Shown piece by piece: positions 1 to 6,049 of a DNA stretch of 7,146 bases. Position numbers and translations under genes: made by a program. The stretch is from Burkholderiales bacterium (lineage in GTDB: Bacteria; Pseudomonadota; Gammaproteobacteria; Burkholderiales; Thiobacillaceae): NCBI GenBank assembly GCA_005793645.1, contig SXRG01000051.1:1-7146 (forward strand). Reading direction: 5' to 3'. The stretch's first letter is position 1; each line of letters begins with the position of its first letter. The notes below the pieces were generated by a model. That model worked only from the letters and a program-made list of their open reading frames with translations, ran no database searches and was not told where the DNA came from.

Positions 1-129
1 AACCGACAACAGCTCAATACCTACCAGAGAAACCTTGACCCAAGCATCAATCACGATGCCCTTCTCCAAAACGCGATCAACCACTTCAGCCAAGCTTGAG
101 GAGTCCGTCGATTTTTGTACGCTTGCCAT
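1..129 (-). CDS. gvpA: Gas vesicle structural protein GvpA, N-terminal 43 residues (partial, runs off the window)
   Basis: GvpA is the small hydrophobic protein that forms the ribbed, gas-permeable wall of gas vesicles. Reading the minus strand from the ATG at 127-129 gives 43 codons with no stop, beginning MASVQKSTDSSSLAEVVDRV and continuing with the hallmark segment LEKGIVIDAWVKVSLVGIEL. The helix SLAEVVDRVLEKG and the beta strand IVIDAWVKVSLVGIELLSV match the conserved core of GvpA. Family members are about 70 residues long, so roughly 25-35 C-terminal residues lie beyond position 1. The start is supported by an AGGAG Shine-Dalgarno at 137-141, 7 nt from the ATG. The gene lies 301 bp downstream of the Hsp70 gene and appears to have its own promoter, as expected for a protein needed in far greater amounts than the accessory proteins. 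GvpB/GvpA2 paralogues cannot be told apart from this fragment; family identity is very secure. Confidence 0.96.
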   Translation of the reverse strand, partial: MASVQKSTDSSSLAEVVDRVLEKGIVIDAWVKVSLVGIELLSV

Positions 130-136
130 GATCCAT

Positions 137-141
137 CTCCT
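137..141 (-). promoter_or_regulatory. Shine-Dalgarno site of gvpA
   Basis: On the minus strand AGGAG lies 7 nt before the gvpA ATG, at ideal spacing. It is a stronger ribosome binding site than those of the upstream accessory genes, which fits high-level GvpA synthesis. Confidence 0.85.
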
Positions 142-209
142 AATAAGAAACCAACCCCACTCGTCCAAACCCTGCGAAGTACGGGGCAAACCCTTCACAC
201 TGTAGATAA

Positions 210-225
210 AGCATTATCCATGCCA
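210..225 (-). promoter_or_regulatory. Candidate sigma-54 (RpoN) -24/-12 promoter for gvpA
   Basis: The minus strand reads TGGCATG-GATA-ATGCT. The RpoN consensus is TGGCAYR-N4-TTGCW, so only the first base of the -12 block (A for T) differs. The invariant GG (-24) and GC (-12) dinucleotides are present at the required 10-bp spacing, and a pyrimidine-rich base precedes the -24 block. The implied transcription start is near position 199, giving a leader of about 70 nt before the gvpA ATG. A GATAAT hexamer at 213-218 overlaps this element and could be read as a sigma-70 -10 box, but no convincing -35 lies 16-18 bp upstream of it. The match is seen in sequence; function is inferred. Confidence 0.62.
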
Positions 226-251
226 AGCAGTGAACCTCGATGGCTCGCACG

Positions 252-290
252 AATAAAAAAGACGACGCGCCATACGAAATCAAGGGACTA
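252..290. promoter_or_regulatory. Candidate IHF binding site with adjacent A-tract
   Basis: The plus strand has AATCAA-GGGA-CTA at 278-290, matching the IHF core WATCAA-N4-TTR with one mismatch (C for the first T). An A-rich tract (AATAAAAAA, 252-260) lies on its 5' side, as is common for strong IHF sites. The site lies between the tandem repeats and the sigma-54 element, centred about 85 bp upstream of the inferred start, where IHF typically bends DNA to bring an enhancer-bound activator to RpoN polymerase. IHF cores are degenerate, so confidence comes mainly from position. Confidence 0.4.
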
Positions 291-304
291 TGCTAGGGAC
301 CTTT

Positions 305-318
305 CCTTGTGACCAAGG
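305..318. repeat. Short inverted repeat CCTTG-TGAC-CAAGG
   Basis: Two perfect 5-bp arms flank a 4-bp spacer. It lies between the tandem repeats and the IHF-like site, about 110 bp upstream of the inferred gvpA start. It could be a regulator half-site pair. It is a poor intrinsic terminator for the Hsp70 operon, because the stem is short and no T-tract follows on the minus strand. A CAAGG copy at 281-285 could also pair with the left arm. No regulator family is recognised. Confidence 0.3.
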
Positions 319-335
319 TGTAACAGGGAATGGAT

Positions 336-423
336 GCGCCTTCTATGGGGAGTGGCAGCGCCTTCTATGGGGAGTGGCAGCGCCTTCTATGGGGAGTGGC
401 AGCGCCTTCTATGGGGAGTGGCC
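336..423. repeat. Four head-to-tail copies of a 22-bp tandem repeat
   Basis: The copies are 336-357, 358-379, 380-401 and 402-423. Each starts GCGCCTTCTATGG and ends GGAGTGGCA on the plus strand; only the last base of copy four differs (C for A). Each unit carries GCC and GGC triplets 13 bp apart, and each junction gives GGC-AGC-GCC. The 22-bp period is close to two helical turns, so a protein bound to each unit would sit on nearly the same DNA face. The block begins 7 bp after the Hsp70 stop codon and ends upstream of the IHF-like and sigma-54-like elements, at about -137 to -224 from the inferred gvpA start. Enhancer array for an activator is the favoured reading (inference). There are no spacers, so it is not a CRISPR array, and 22 is not a multiple of 3, so it is not a coding repeat. 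Confidence 0.9.
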
Positions 424-430
424 GCCATAT

Positions 431-2245
431 TTACGGAACATTTTCCCTACTTTTCGTTTTCCGGGTGGCGCCGTGAGCGCCTTTGATGAGAACTTGCGCT
501 GCCTCCGTCAATCCTTGAATGCGGGTGCGTATCTCCGAGGCCTCGTCGTTTTTCAATGCATCGCGTAGGCGACGGATCTGGTCTTCAAGGGCAGCCTCGT
601 GACATGCCTCGATCCGATCGCGTTGCACCGATAGCGAGCGTTCAATCTCATCGGCAAGGATCTCGGCGAGGTTGCGTGCCTCGGCGAGGTCATGCAGGCG
701 GCGGGCATCACCGGCGTGCACCTCGGCTTCTTCGGTCATCCGGGTGACTTCCGCCTCGCTTAGGACGGCGCCCCCCTCAATCCGAATCTGCCGCCCGTTG
801 CCGGTGGTAATGTCTTCCGCGTGGATATGGAGGATTCCGTTGGCATCGATATCGAAACTGACATCGACCTCCATCAGGCCACGCCGCGCCGGCGTGATCC
901 CGTCCAGCCGGAAACTGCCCAGCGTCTTGTTGAAGGCGGCCATCTCGGACTCGCCCTGCAGAATGCGGAATTCCATCGAGGTCTGACCATCCTCCGCCGT
1001 GGTGAAGGTGTGTGTCTTGTGTGTCGGGACGCTGGTGTTGCGAGCAATGAGTCGTGTAAAGATGCCGCCCCTGGTCTCGATTCCCAGCGAGAGCGGAGTG
1101 ACATCGAGCAGCAGTATGTCCTTGATCGCGCCCGCGAGGATACCGGCTTGGAGCGCCGCGCCAATGGCCACCACCTCGTCCGGATCGATCCCGTCCTGAG
1201 GTTCCTTGTCGATGAGATGCCTCAGATGATCCGCTACGGCTGGCATTCGGGTCATACCGCCAACCAGGACGACATGACCGATGTCCGATGAGGCGAGGCC
1301 GGCGTCGGCGAGGGCCTGCTGGACCGGCCTGTCCATGCGGGCGAGCAGGTCGACTGTCAGCGCGTTCAGTTTTTCACGTGAGAGGTCAAGGAGGCAGGGT
1401 TTGCCCTCATTGGGAAAAGGTAGGGTAATCTGCGTACTGGGTTTGGATGAGAGCGCGACCTTGGCCGCTTCTGCAATCAGCCGGAGGCGTGACACCTGCC
1501 CTTGGTCCGCAGTGAGATTGAGACCCCACGCGCGATGAATCTCAGCCAGCATCCAGTTGACGATCGCTTGGTCGAAGTTGTCACCGCCGAGGTGATTGTC
1601 TCCATGGGTCGATTTGACCTCGAACAGTCCTTGCCCCAGGTCGAGGATGGAGACATCAAAGGTGCCGCCGCCCAGATCGAAGACTAGGACAGTCTGTTCC
1701 TGTGCCTGATCCAGTCCATAGGCCAGCGAAGCGGCTGTCGGCTCGTTGAGAATGCGCAGGACATTGAGCCCTGCGATCTTGCCGGCAGCCTGGGTCGCCT
1801 CGCGTTGGGCGTTATTGAAATAGGCTGGCACGGTGATGACCGCGTCGCTTACCGGCTCGCCGAGGAAGGCCTCGGCATCGGTCTTCAGTTGTTGCAGGAT
1901 CATCGCACTGATCTCGGGCGGCGTGTATTGCCGACCCGCAATGGCGATACGCACATCGTCATCCGCGCCCCGTTCGACCTGATACGGGATCATGGCCATC
2001 TCCTCGGTGACCTCGTCCCACTGGCGGCCCATGAATCGTTTGATGGAGGTGATCGTATGGGCTGGATGGTTCACATGCCGCCGCGCCGCTGCCCCGACTA
2101 ACCGCTGTCCGTCTGCCGTAAAGGTCACGACGGACGGTGTGGTGCGCCCCCCTTCGCTATTCGGCACAATGATTGGCCGCCCCTCTACCAAGGTGGCTAC
2201 GCAACTGTTGGTCGTGCCCAAGTCGATACCGATGGCCCGACTCAT
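431..2245 (-). CDS. dnaK: DnaK-type Hsp70 chaperone of the gas vesicle cluster
   Basis: This 604-residue Hsp70 binds and releases hydrophobic client segments in an ATP-dependent cycle driven by a J-protein. The nucleotide-binding domain shows phosphate-1 motif IGIDLGTTNSC (5-15), the conserved lysine of TSIKRFMGR (about 69), NEPTAASLAYGLD (167-179), phosphate-2 VFDLGGGTFD (188-197) and adenosine motif VVLVGGMTRMP (325-335). The interdomain linker DILLLDVTPLSLGIE (376-390) is intact, followed by the substrate-binding beta domain (about 391-490) and a helical lid (about 495-590). It is slightly shorter than typical bacterial DnaK (about 640) and ends in a basic tail, RKTKSRENVP, instead of the usual disordered tail with an acidic EEV-type end. 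The ATG overlaps the stop of the J-domain fusion gene (ATGA, 2242-2245), with GGAAG at 2252-2256 as Shine-Dalgarno. HscA is an alternative, but the linker and phosphate motifs read as DnaK and no iron-sulfur genes are nearby. Inferred role: dedicated chaperone for Gvp proteins. Confidence 0.93.
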   Translation of the reverse strand: MSRAIGIDLGTTNSCVATLVEGRPIIVPNSEGGRTTPSVVTFTADGQRLVGAAARRHVNHPAHTITSIKRFMGRQWDEVTEEMAMIPYQVERGADDDVRIAIAGRQYTPPEISAMILQQLKTDAEAFLGEPVSDAVITVPAYFNNAQREATQAAGKIAGLNVLRILNEPTAASLAYGLDQAQEQTVLVFDLGGGTFDVSILDLGQGLFEVKSTHGDNHLGGDNFDQAIVNWMLAEIHRAWGLNLTADQGQVSRLRLIAEAAKVALSSKPSTQITLPFPNEGKPCLLDLSREKLNALTVDLLARMDRPVQQALADAGLASSDIGHVVLVGGMTRMPAVADHLRHLIDKEPQDGIDPDEVVAIGAALQAGILAGAIKDILLLDVTPLSLGIETRGGIFTRLIARNTSVPTHKTHTFTTAEDGQTSMEFRILQGESEMAAFNKTLGSFRLDGITPARRGLMEVDVSFDIDANGILHIHAEDITTGNGRQIRIEGGAVLSEAEVTRMTEEAEVHAGDARRLHDLAEARNLAEILADEIERSLSVQRDRIEACHEAALEDQIRRLRDALKNDEASEIRTRIQGLTEAAQVLIKGAHGATRKTKSRENVP

Positions 2246-3291
2246 GCCTGACTTCCACGCGCCAATAAGGCGCCCTTGTCATCGACGATAAAGACCTTTT
2301 CGACCTCGCTCTGGGCGAATGAGAAATCACCCTCGTGACCCCGTGCAGCAAACTCCGGCAGGCTCTGACAGTAGGCGCTCACCAGTTCATAGGCCGATAC
2401 CACGGCCTTGCAGCGCTGCGCGGCCTGAGGGTCATCGGGATGGTGATCCGGATGATTGGCCAGAAGCAACCGACGGTAGGCAGTCTTTATTTGCTCCCAA
2501 GTCACCGTTTCCGGGAGGTTCAGGGTCTTTCGCGCCTGATCCAGCAACTCGAATTTCCCTTGATTGAGTTCGATATTGACGAAGCTGTAGGCCGGCAGGG
2601 GGCCGATATAGCGAAAACTCAGGATGCCGTCATAGCGATCCCCCAGCACATTCATCGCCGCGTCGAACGCTACCCCCTGCGCCGTGGCCACGAGGTAACT
2701 TCGATTGAAAATCATGTTCTCGGTCTTGCCCGAACCTGCTGCAAAATCCAGGGCGAGCGGGGAAAGCTGGCCATGCACGGTGTCAATGAGGCCTCTTTTC
2801 TTCGCCTCAACCGCTTCGAACAGGTTTTTCCCGGTCTGCACCGGATCTTCACTGATGAGTTCCGGATGCGTATGCGCGATCTCCGGAATGACCCTAGAGA
2901 TCTCCCAGGAGGCATGAACCACCAATTCCGCAACCCCTCTCAGACGATTCAGGTGGGCGCGTAGCTGGAGATAGGCGCGCTCCAGAACCGCCTCCACCGC
3001 CGCCTTATCGGCGGCCGTGAAGCCGAATTTGAGTGGCAACATCCCGCCCTGGCCAGAGTGCCTGAAAAGGGCGGCATTGACCTGCTGGTATTTGAGCAGA
3101 TCAGCCTGGAGTCGCGCCTCAGCAGCCGCGTTGGGAACGAATCGGGCGGGGTCAATGTCACTGATCACCGCTACCAGATCCCGATAGTCAACCCGTTCCA
3201 AGGGCGCGGCATCGATCCCGTCTGCTCCCGAATCGTCCACAAGGGCGCCCTCCGCAGGCCGATCCAGCACGGCGTAGATGAATTTTTGCAT
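2242..3291 (-). CDS. GvpF/GvpL family gas vesicle protein fused to a C-terminal DnaJ J-domain
   Basis: Residues 1 to about 243 (349-aa form) are GvpF/L-like: N-terminal strand MQKFIYAVLDRP, the family-type segment GMLPLKFGF (about 83-91), and the C-terminal block YIGPLPAYSFVNIEL (228-242), which corresponds to GPWPPYNFCP in the neighbouring GvpF/L. Residues about 248-306 form a J-domain (LNLPETVTWEQIKTAYRRLL) with the catalytic HPD loop at 280-282 and an expected final helix (KAVVSAYELVSAY). No G/F-rich or zinc-finger region is present, so it is a class C type J-protein; a tail of about 40 residues follows. GvpF/L proteins are assembly factors that bind GvpA and other accessory Gvps; the J-domain stimulates Hsp70 ATPase. 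The next gene is that Hsp70, with a 4-nt ATGA overlap. I chose ATG 3291, preceded by GAGAG (3297-3301); an in-frame GTG at 3303 overlaps the upstream stop (GTGA) but lacks a Shine-Dalgarno and would add four residues. Confidence 0.9.
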   Translation of the reverse strand: MQKFIYAVLDRPAEGALVDDSGADGIDAAPLERVDYRDLVAVISDIDPARFVPNAAAEARLQADLLKYQQVNAALFRHSGQGGMLPLKFGFTAADKAAVEAVLERAYLQLRAHLNRLRGVAELVVHASWEISRVIPEIAHTHPELISEDPVQTGKNLFEAVEAKKRGLIDTVHGQLSPLALDFAAGSGKTENMIFNRSYLVATAQGVAFDAAMNVLGDRYDGILSFRYIGPLPAYSFVNIELNQGKFELLDQARKTLNLPETVTWEQIKTAYRRLLLANHPDHHPDDPQAAQRCKAVVSAYELVSAYCQSLPEFAARGHEGDFSFAQSEVEKVFIVDDKGALLARGSQA

Positions 3292-3299
3292 ACCCACTC

Positions 3300-3695
3300 T
3301 CACAATTTTTGCTTTTGCAATACGATGCTGATGGCGCTCAGGATCTCATCATGTTGGAACGGTTTGGTCACAAAGGCGGCGATGAGACCGGCACTCAGGC
3401 TGTCCTGCACTACGCTGTCGTCCCGGTAAAAGTAGCCGGAGACGAGGATCACGGGCGCGGTGCAGCGCGTATCAGCGCGTATCCGTCTGGCGAGTTCTAC
3501 GCCATCGATGTCGCCCAACTTGGCGTCCAGCAGGATGAGGCGGCAATCCTGATCCGGCCTGTTCAGCCAGCCGAGCGCTCGCGCCCCGCTATCCATCGTC
3601 ACCACCGTGAATCCATGCCGACGTAAGAGTGTGTCCAGCGCCCAGCACACCTCGGGCTCGTCATCCACTACCAGTACAGTGACCTCTTTAGCCAT
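3300..3695 (-). CDS. Single-domain response regulator (CheY-like receiver)
   Basis: The 131-residue protein is one complete receiver domain and nothing else. Visible landmarks are the acidic pair D11-D12 (LVVDDEPEV), phosphoacceptor D57 (LILLDAKLGDIDG), the conserved serine S86 (VILVSGY) and lysine K111 (VTKPF). No DNA-binding, AAA+ or enzymatic output domain follows, so it must act by protein-protein contact, as a phosphorelay intermediate, or by competing for phosphate. It lies 3 nt downstream of the histidine kinase stop, with GAAGG at 3704-3708 as Shine-Dalgarno, so it is almost certainly the kinase's partner. Its own stop overlaps or nearly touches the start of the GvpF/L-J fusion. Inferred role: relay of the kinase signal to gas vesicle assembly or to a regulator encoded elsewhere. 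Confidence 0.93.
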   Translation of the reverse strand: MAKEVTVLVVDDEPEVCWALDTLLRRHGFTVVTMDSGARALGWLNRPDQDCRLILLDAKLGDIDGVELARRIRADTRCTAPVILVSGYFYRDDSVVQDSLSAGLIAAFVTKPFQHDEILSAISIVLQKQKL

Positions 3696-3698
3696 GCC

Positions 3699-5219
3699 TC
3701 AAGCCTTCAGGCACGGCAGGCGGACCGTAAAGATGCTCCCGCGACCCTCCACGCTATCCAGCTCGATCGTTCCCCCGTGCTGCCTGACGATGGTATGGCA
3801 AATGGAGAGGCCCAGACCCGTACCCTTACCCACCGGTTGCGTGGTAAAAAAGGGGTCGAAGACGCGTCCCAGGTTGGCTGGCGAAACGCCGCAGCCCGTA
3901 TCCTCCACCTGCATCCACGCCTCATCCGCCTCGCGGCAAACCCTGACTATGACCTCGCCACCCCCTGGGGTAGCCTGGCAGGCATTCAGGATCAAATTCA
4001 TCAGCACCTGTTGCAGAAGGTTGGTATTTCCTGAAACCAGGACCGGTGTGGCATCAAATCTTTCCAGGATCCGGATCTTTTGCAGTTTGGCCTGGGGCGC
4101 CAAGACGCTGATTGTCTCTTGCGCCAGGGCCACCAGATCGATTTGTCCCACACGGTCGCTGGCCGGTGCGGGCCGGGCGAAACGCAACAGATTCTCGATA
4201 ATCGCCGACGAGCGCTGGATGCCATTGATGATTTTGCTGACACACTCCCGCTGAAATGTCGGATCACCGGCCGGATCCAGCAGAAACTGGGCGGCAGAAA
4301 AGCTCGCCGCCAGAGGATTGCGCAGCTCATGCGCGATCCCACCCGCCATCACCCCCAGAGCCGCCAACTTCTCGCTCTGGAAGATGTGCTGCTCGAACGC
4401 CCGCCGCTCGGTCAGGTCGCGCCCGACCGCCACCACCCCACTGACCTTGTCGGAATCATCCAGGATTGGGGAGCAGGACCAGTCTACCGGAACCAGCACA
4501 CCCGTGCGCGACACCAGGCCGACCTCCTTGGACTGTACGGCATCGCCTTCGGTCACCCTGCGGATCATCTCCTTCATGCCCGTCTGCTGGCTGGCCAAAC
4601 ACATCTCGGAGAGCTTGCGCCCCAGCACCTCGTTGGCCAGGTAACCCGAGATATGCTCGGCGGCCAGATTCCAGCTGACGATATTGCCCTTGGTGTCGGT
4701 TGAAACGACCAAGTCGTTAGCACTCTCGACCACGGTCGCCAAGTGGCGCTCGACCATGCGGGCCTTCTCGACCAGTTGTACCTTCTCGGTAATGTCATCA
4801 AGCACCAGCATGACATGTTCCACCGTAGGCCCCAAGCTAACCGGGATCACCGTGTAGTAATAGATCCGGGTGTGAACGCCGGGAGCACGATAGGTCATTT
4901 GCGCGCCAGGCAGGGGTAGACCGGTGTCAAAAACATTGCGAATCTTGCTTTCCAGTTGCGTGAATCCCATGATCGTTTCGGGGAACACCTCACTGATACG
5001 CGCGCCCACGGTGTCCTTGACGCTGCGCCGCCCCTTCACCAAAAAATTGCGGTTGGCCGAGACCACGCGCAACGAACGATCCACCAGTAGAAGGGAGAAA
5101 GGGATGTTGCTGAGCAGCATGTGGTACAGCTTTTCATACCAACCTTCCGGCTCCGAATGGATGGGGGACGGGACACGCTCGTCGGAGTCCAGGCTAGGGG
5201 TCATGTCCGGTTTTTTCAT
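3699..5219 (-). CDS. Soluble PAS-containing NtrB-like sensor histidine kinase
   Basis: The 506-residue kinase has no signal peptide or membrane segment, so it should sense a cytoplasmic signal. An N-terminal PAS-like region (about 30-145, SLLLVDRSLRVVSANRNFL) and a second, clearer PAS/PAC region (about 157-272, LVVSTDTKGNIVSWNLAAEHISGY... ending VAVGRDLTERR, written here in parts) precede the dimerisation/phosphoacceptor domain. The phosphorylated histidine is H297 in GGIAHELRNPLA. The ATPase domain carries the N box around N412 (NLILNACQA), G1 DTGCG (440-444), F box FDPFFTT (454-460) and G2 GKGTGLGLS (464-472). This layout resembles NtrB/AtoS-type kinases, which often signal to sigma-54 activators. 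ATG at 5217-5219 is preferred: GGAAG at 5227-5231 is well spaced, and it forms an ATGA overlap with the GvpF/L stop. An upstream TTG at 5246 is possible but weak. The PAS ligand cannot be deduced. Its partner is the adjacent receiver. Confidence 0.93.
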   Translation of the reverse strand: MKKPDMTPSLDSDERVPSPIHSEPEGWYEKLYHMLLSNIPFSLLLVDRSLRVVSANRNFLVKGRRSVKDTVGARISEVFPETIMGFTQLESKIRNVFDTGLPLPGAQMTYRAPGVHTRIYYYTVIPVSLGPTVEHVMLVLDDITEKVQLVEKARMVERHLATVVESANDLVVSTDTKGNIVSWNLAAEHISGYLANEVLGRKLSEMCLASQQTGMKEMIRRVTEGDAVQSKEVGLVSRTGVLVPVDWSCSPILDDSDKVSGVVAVGRDLTERRAFEQHIFQSEKLAALGVMAGGIAHELRNPLAASFSAAQFLLDPAGDPTFQRECVSKIINGIQRSSAIIENLLRFARPAPASDRVGQIDLVALAQETISVLAPQAKLQKIRILERFDATPVLVSGNTNLLQQVLMNLILNACQATPGGGEVIVRVCREADEAWMQVEDTGCGVSPANLGRVFDPFFTTQPVGKGTGLGLSICHTIVRQHGGTIELDSVEGRGSIFTVRLPCLKA

Positions 5220-6049
5220 GTTCCATCTTCCGTGAGCGCGGGGCAAAAATTATACGGGGGCCATGGCCCCTGCCATTCAAGGCTCAGGCCGTGATCGGTA
5301 TAGGCCGCCTGTTGTCGGGTCAATTCGGCACGGAAGTCGTCGAGGGCCTCGGCCCGCACCAGAAAGGCGGTATTCATGATCATGCGTTCCGGGCGTCCAG
5401 TGACCGCACCGGGGTGGCAGCGCAGCGGCTTGGAGCCGACGGCATGCGGGATCAGAGCCTGGTGCAAGGCCTGAGTCACTCCAGTCAACCAGGCGTTCAA
5501 CGCCGTCTCGATGAGTGCATCCAGTTGCCGCTGCTGGATATAACGCGCGCCGGGAGATTCCGGCAGCGTTGCCAACCGTGACTGAATCTGGGGATCCGAA
5601 GCGATCACGCTCGTCCTGGCCACCGTGCTGTTCAGATAGGCCTTGGCACTCCACTCGGATTTGTCGCGCAGGGTCTCCAGCGCCAACACGATAGCCGCCC
5701 GATGTCGGCCCATAAAGGATTGGAGACTGACGCGGGAATGAAAGAGCGTGCCGAATTTGACCGGCAAGACCGGCGACGAGCCCATCACTTGCGTCACTAC
5801 CGCCTCGTGCCGTTGTGCGCGCGGCCCCAGCCAGGACAAATCCTGCAGGTTGTGCTCGGAAAATTCGGCTGGATTCACCTCGCTGATGACCGCGGCCACT
5901 GCACCCGTCTCATCCGCCAGTGTCATCAGCGGGGTGCGTTCGTCCACGCCGGGAGGTCTAGCCTCTTGCAGGGCCGAGAGCGATTCCGGCCTTGCCAGGC
6001 AGTAGAGATAGAGGGCGCGATCGGGGGGTGTCAGTGTGGTTTCGTTCAC
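5216..6049 (-). CDS. gvpF/L: GvpF/GvpL family gas vesicle accessory protein
   Basis: At 277 residues this is a normal-length GvpF/L protein, a soluble assembly factor that binds GvpA and other minor Gvps during vesicle nucleation. Family features are the N-terminal strand ALYLYCLARPE (12-22), the AAVISEVNPAEFSE segment (52-65), the core PVLPVKFGTLF (93-103), the basic helix start GARYIQQRQ (167-175), and the C-terminal signature WQGPWPPYNFCPAL (259-272). It starts with GTG (6047-6049), which overlaps the TGA of the AAA+ ATPase gene (GTGA). No good Shine-Dalgarno precedes it, so translation is probably coupled. Its stop overlaps the kinase start. It is a second, more canonical member beside the J-domain fusion at 2242-3291; both share the LP-(V/L)-KFG and GP-x-P-x-Y-x-F blocks. 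GvpF and GvpL cannot be separated from sequence alone. Confidence 0.93.
   Translation of the reverse strand: MNETTLTPPDRALYLYCLARPESLSALQEARPPGVDERTPLMTLADETGAVAAVISEVNPAEFSEHNLQDLSWLGPRAQRHEAVVTQVMGSSPVLPVKFGTLFHSRVSLQSFMGRHRAAIVLALETLRDKSEWSAKAYLNSTVARTSVIASDPQIQSRLATLPESPGARYIQQRQLDALIETALNAWLTGVTQALHQALIPHAVGSKPLRCHPGAVTGRPERMIMNTAFLVRAEALDDFRAELTRQQAAYTDHGLSLEWQGPWPPYNFCPALTEDGT

Noticed and set aside
213..218. Sigma-70 -10 box (GATAAT) for gvpA
   Set aside because: No recognisable -35 hexamer lies 16-18 bp upstream, and the hexamer sits inside a better-matching sigma-54 element. It was not fully excluded.
305..330. Intrinsic terminator for the Hsp70 operon
   Set aside because: The stem has only 5 bp and no T-run follows on the minus strand. 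No other strong hairpin plus T-tract is seen in 130-430, so some readthrough into gvpA is possible.
336..423. CRISPR array
   Set aside because: The repeats abut directly with no spacers, and there are no cas genes in the window.
290..568. Plus-strand reading frame of 92 residues across the tandem repeats
   Set aside because: The 22-bp period is not a multiple of 3, so each copy is read in a different frame. It overlaps the end of the Hsp70 gene on the opposite strand and has no Shine-Dalgarno or recognisable domain.
431..2245. HscA, the iron-sulfur cluster Hsp70
   Set aside because: The length (604) is near HscA, but the DVTPLSLGIE linker and nucleotide-binding motifs read as DnaK, and the neighbours are gas vesicle genes rather than isc genes.
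2335..2964. Long plus-strand reading frame (209 residues) opposite the GvpF/L-J fusion
   Set aside because: It is an antisense shadow caused by GC-rich codon use. The minus-strand frame has clear GvpF/L and J-domain motifs, and the plus-strand product matches nothing recognisable.
3607..4254. Plus-strand reading frame (215 residues) opposite the receiver and kinase
   Set aside because: It spans two well-supported minus-strand genes with intact catalytic motifs and has no coding signals of its own.
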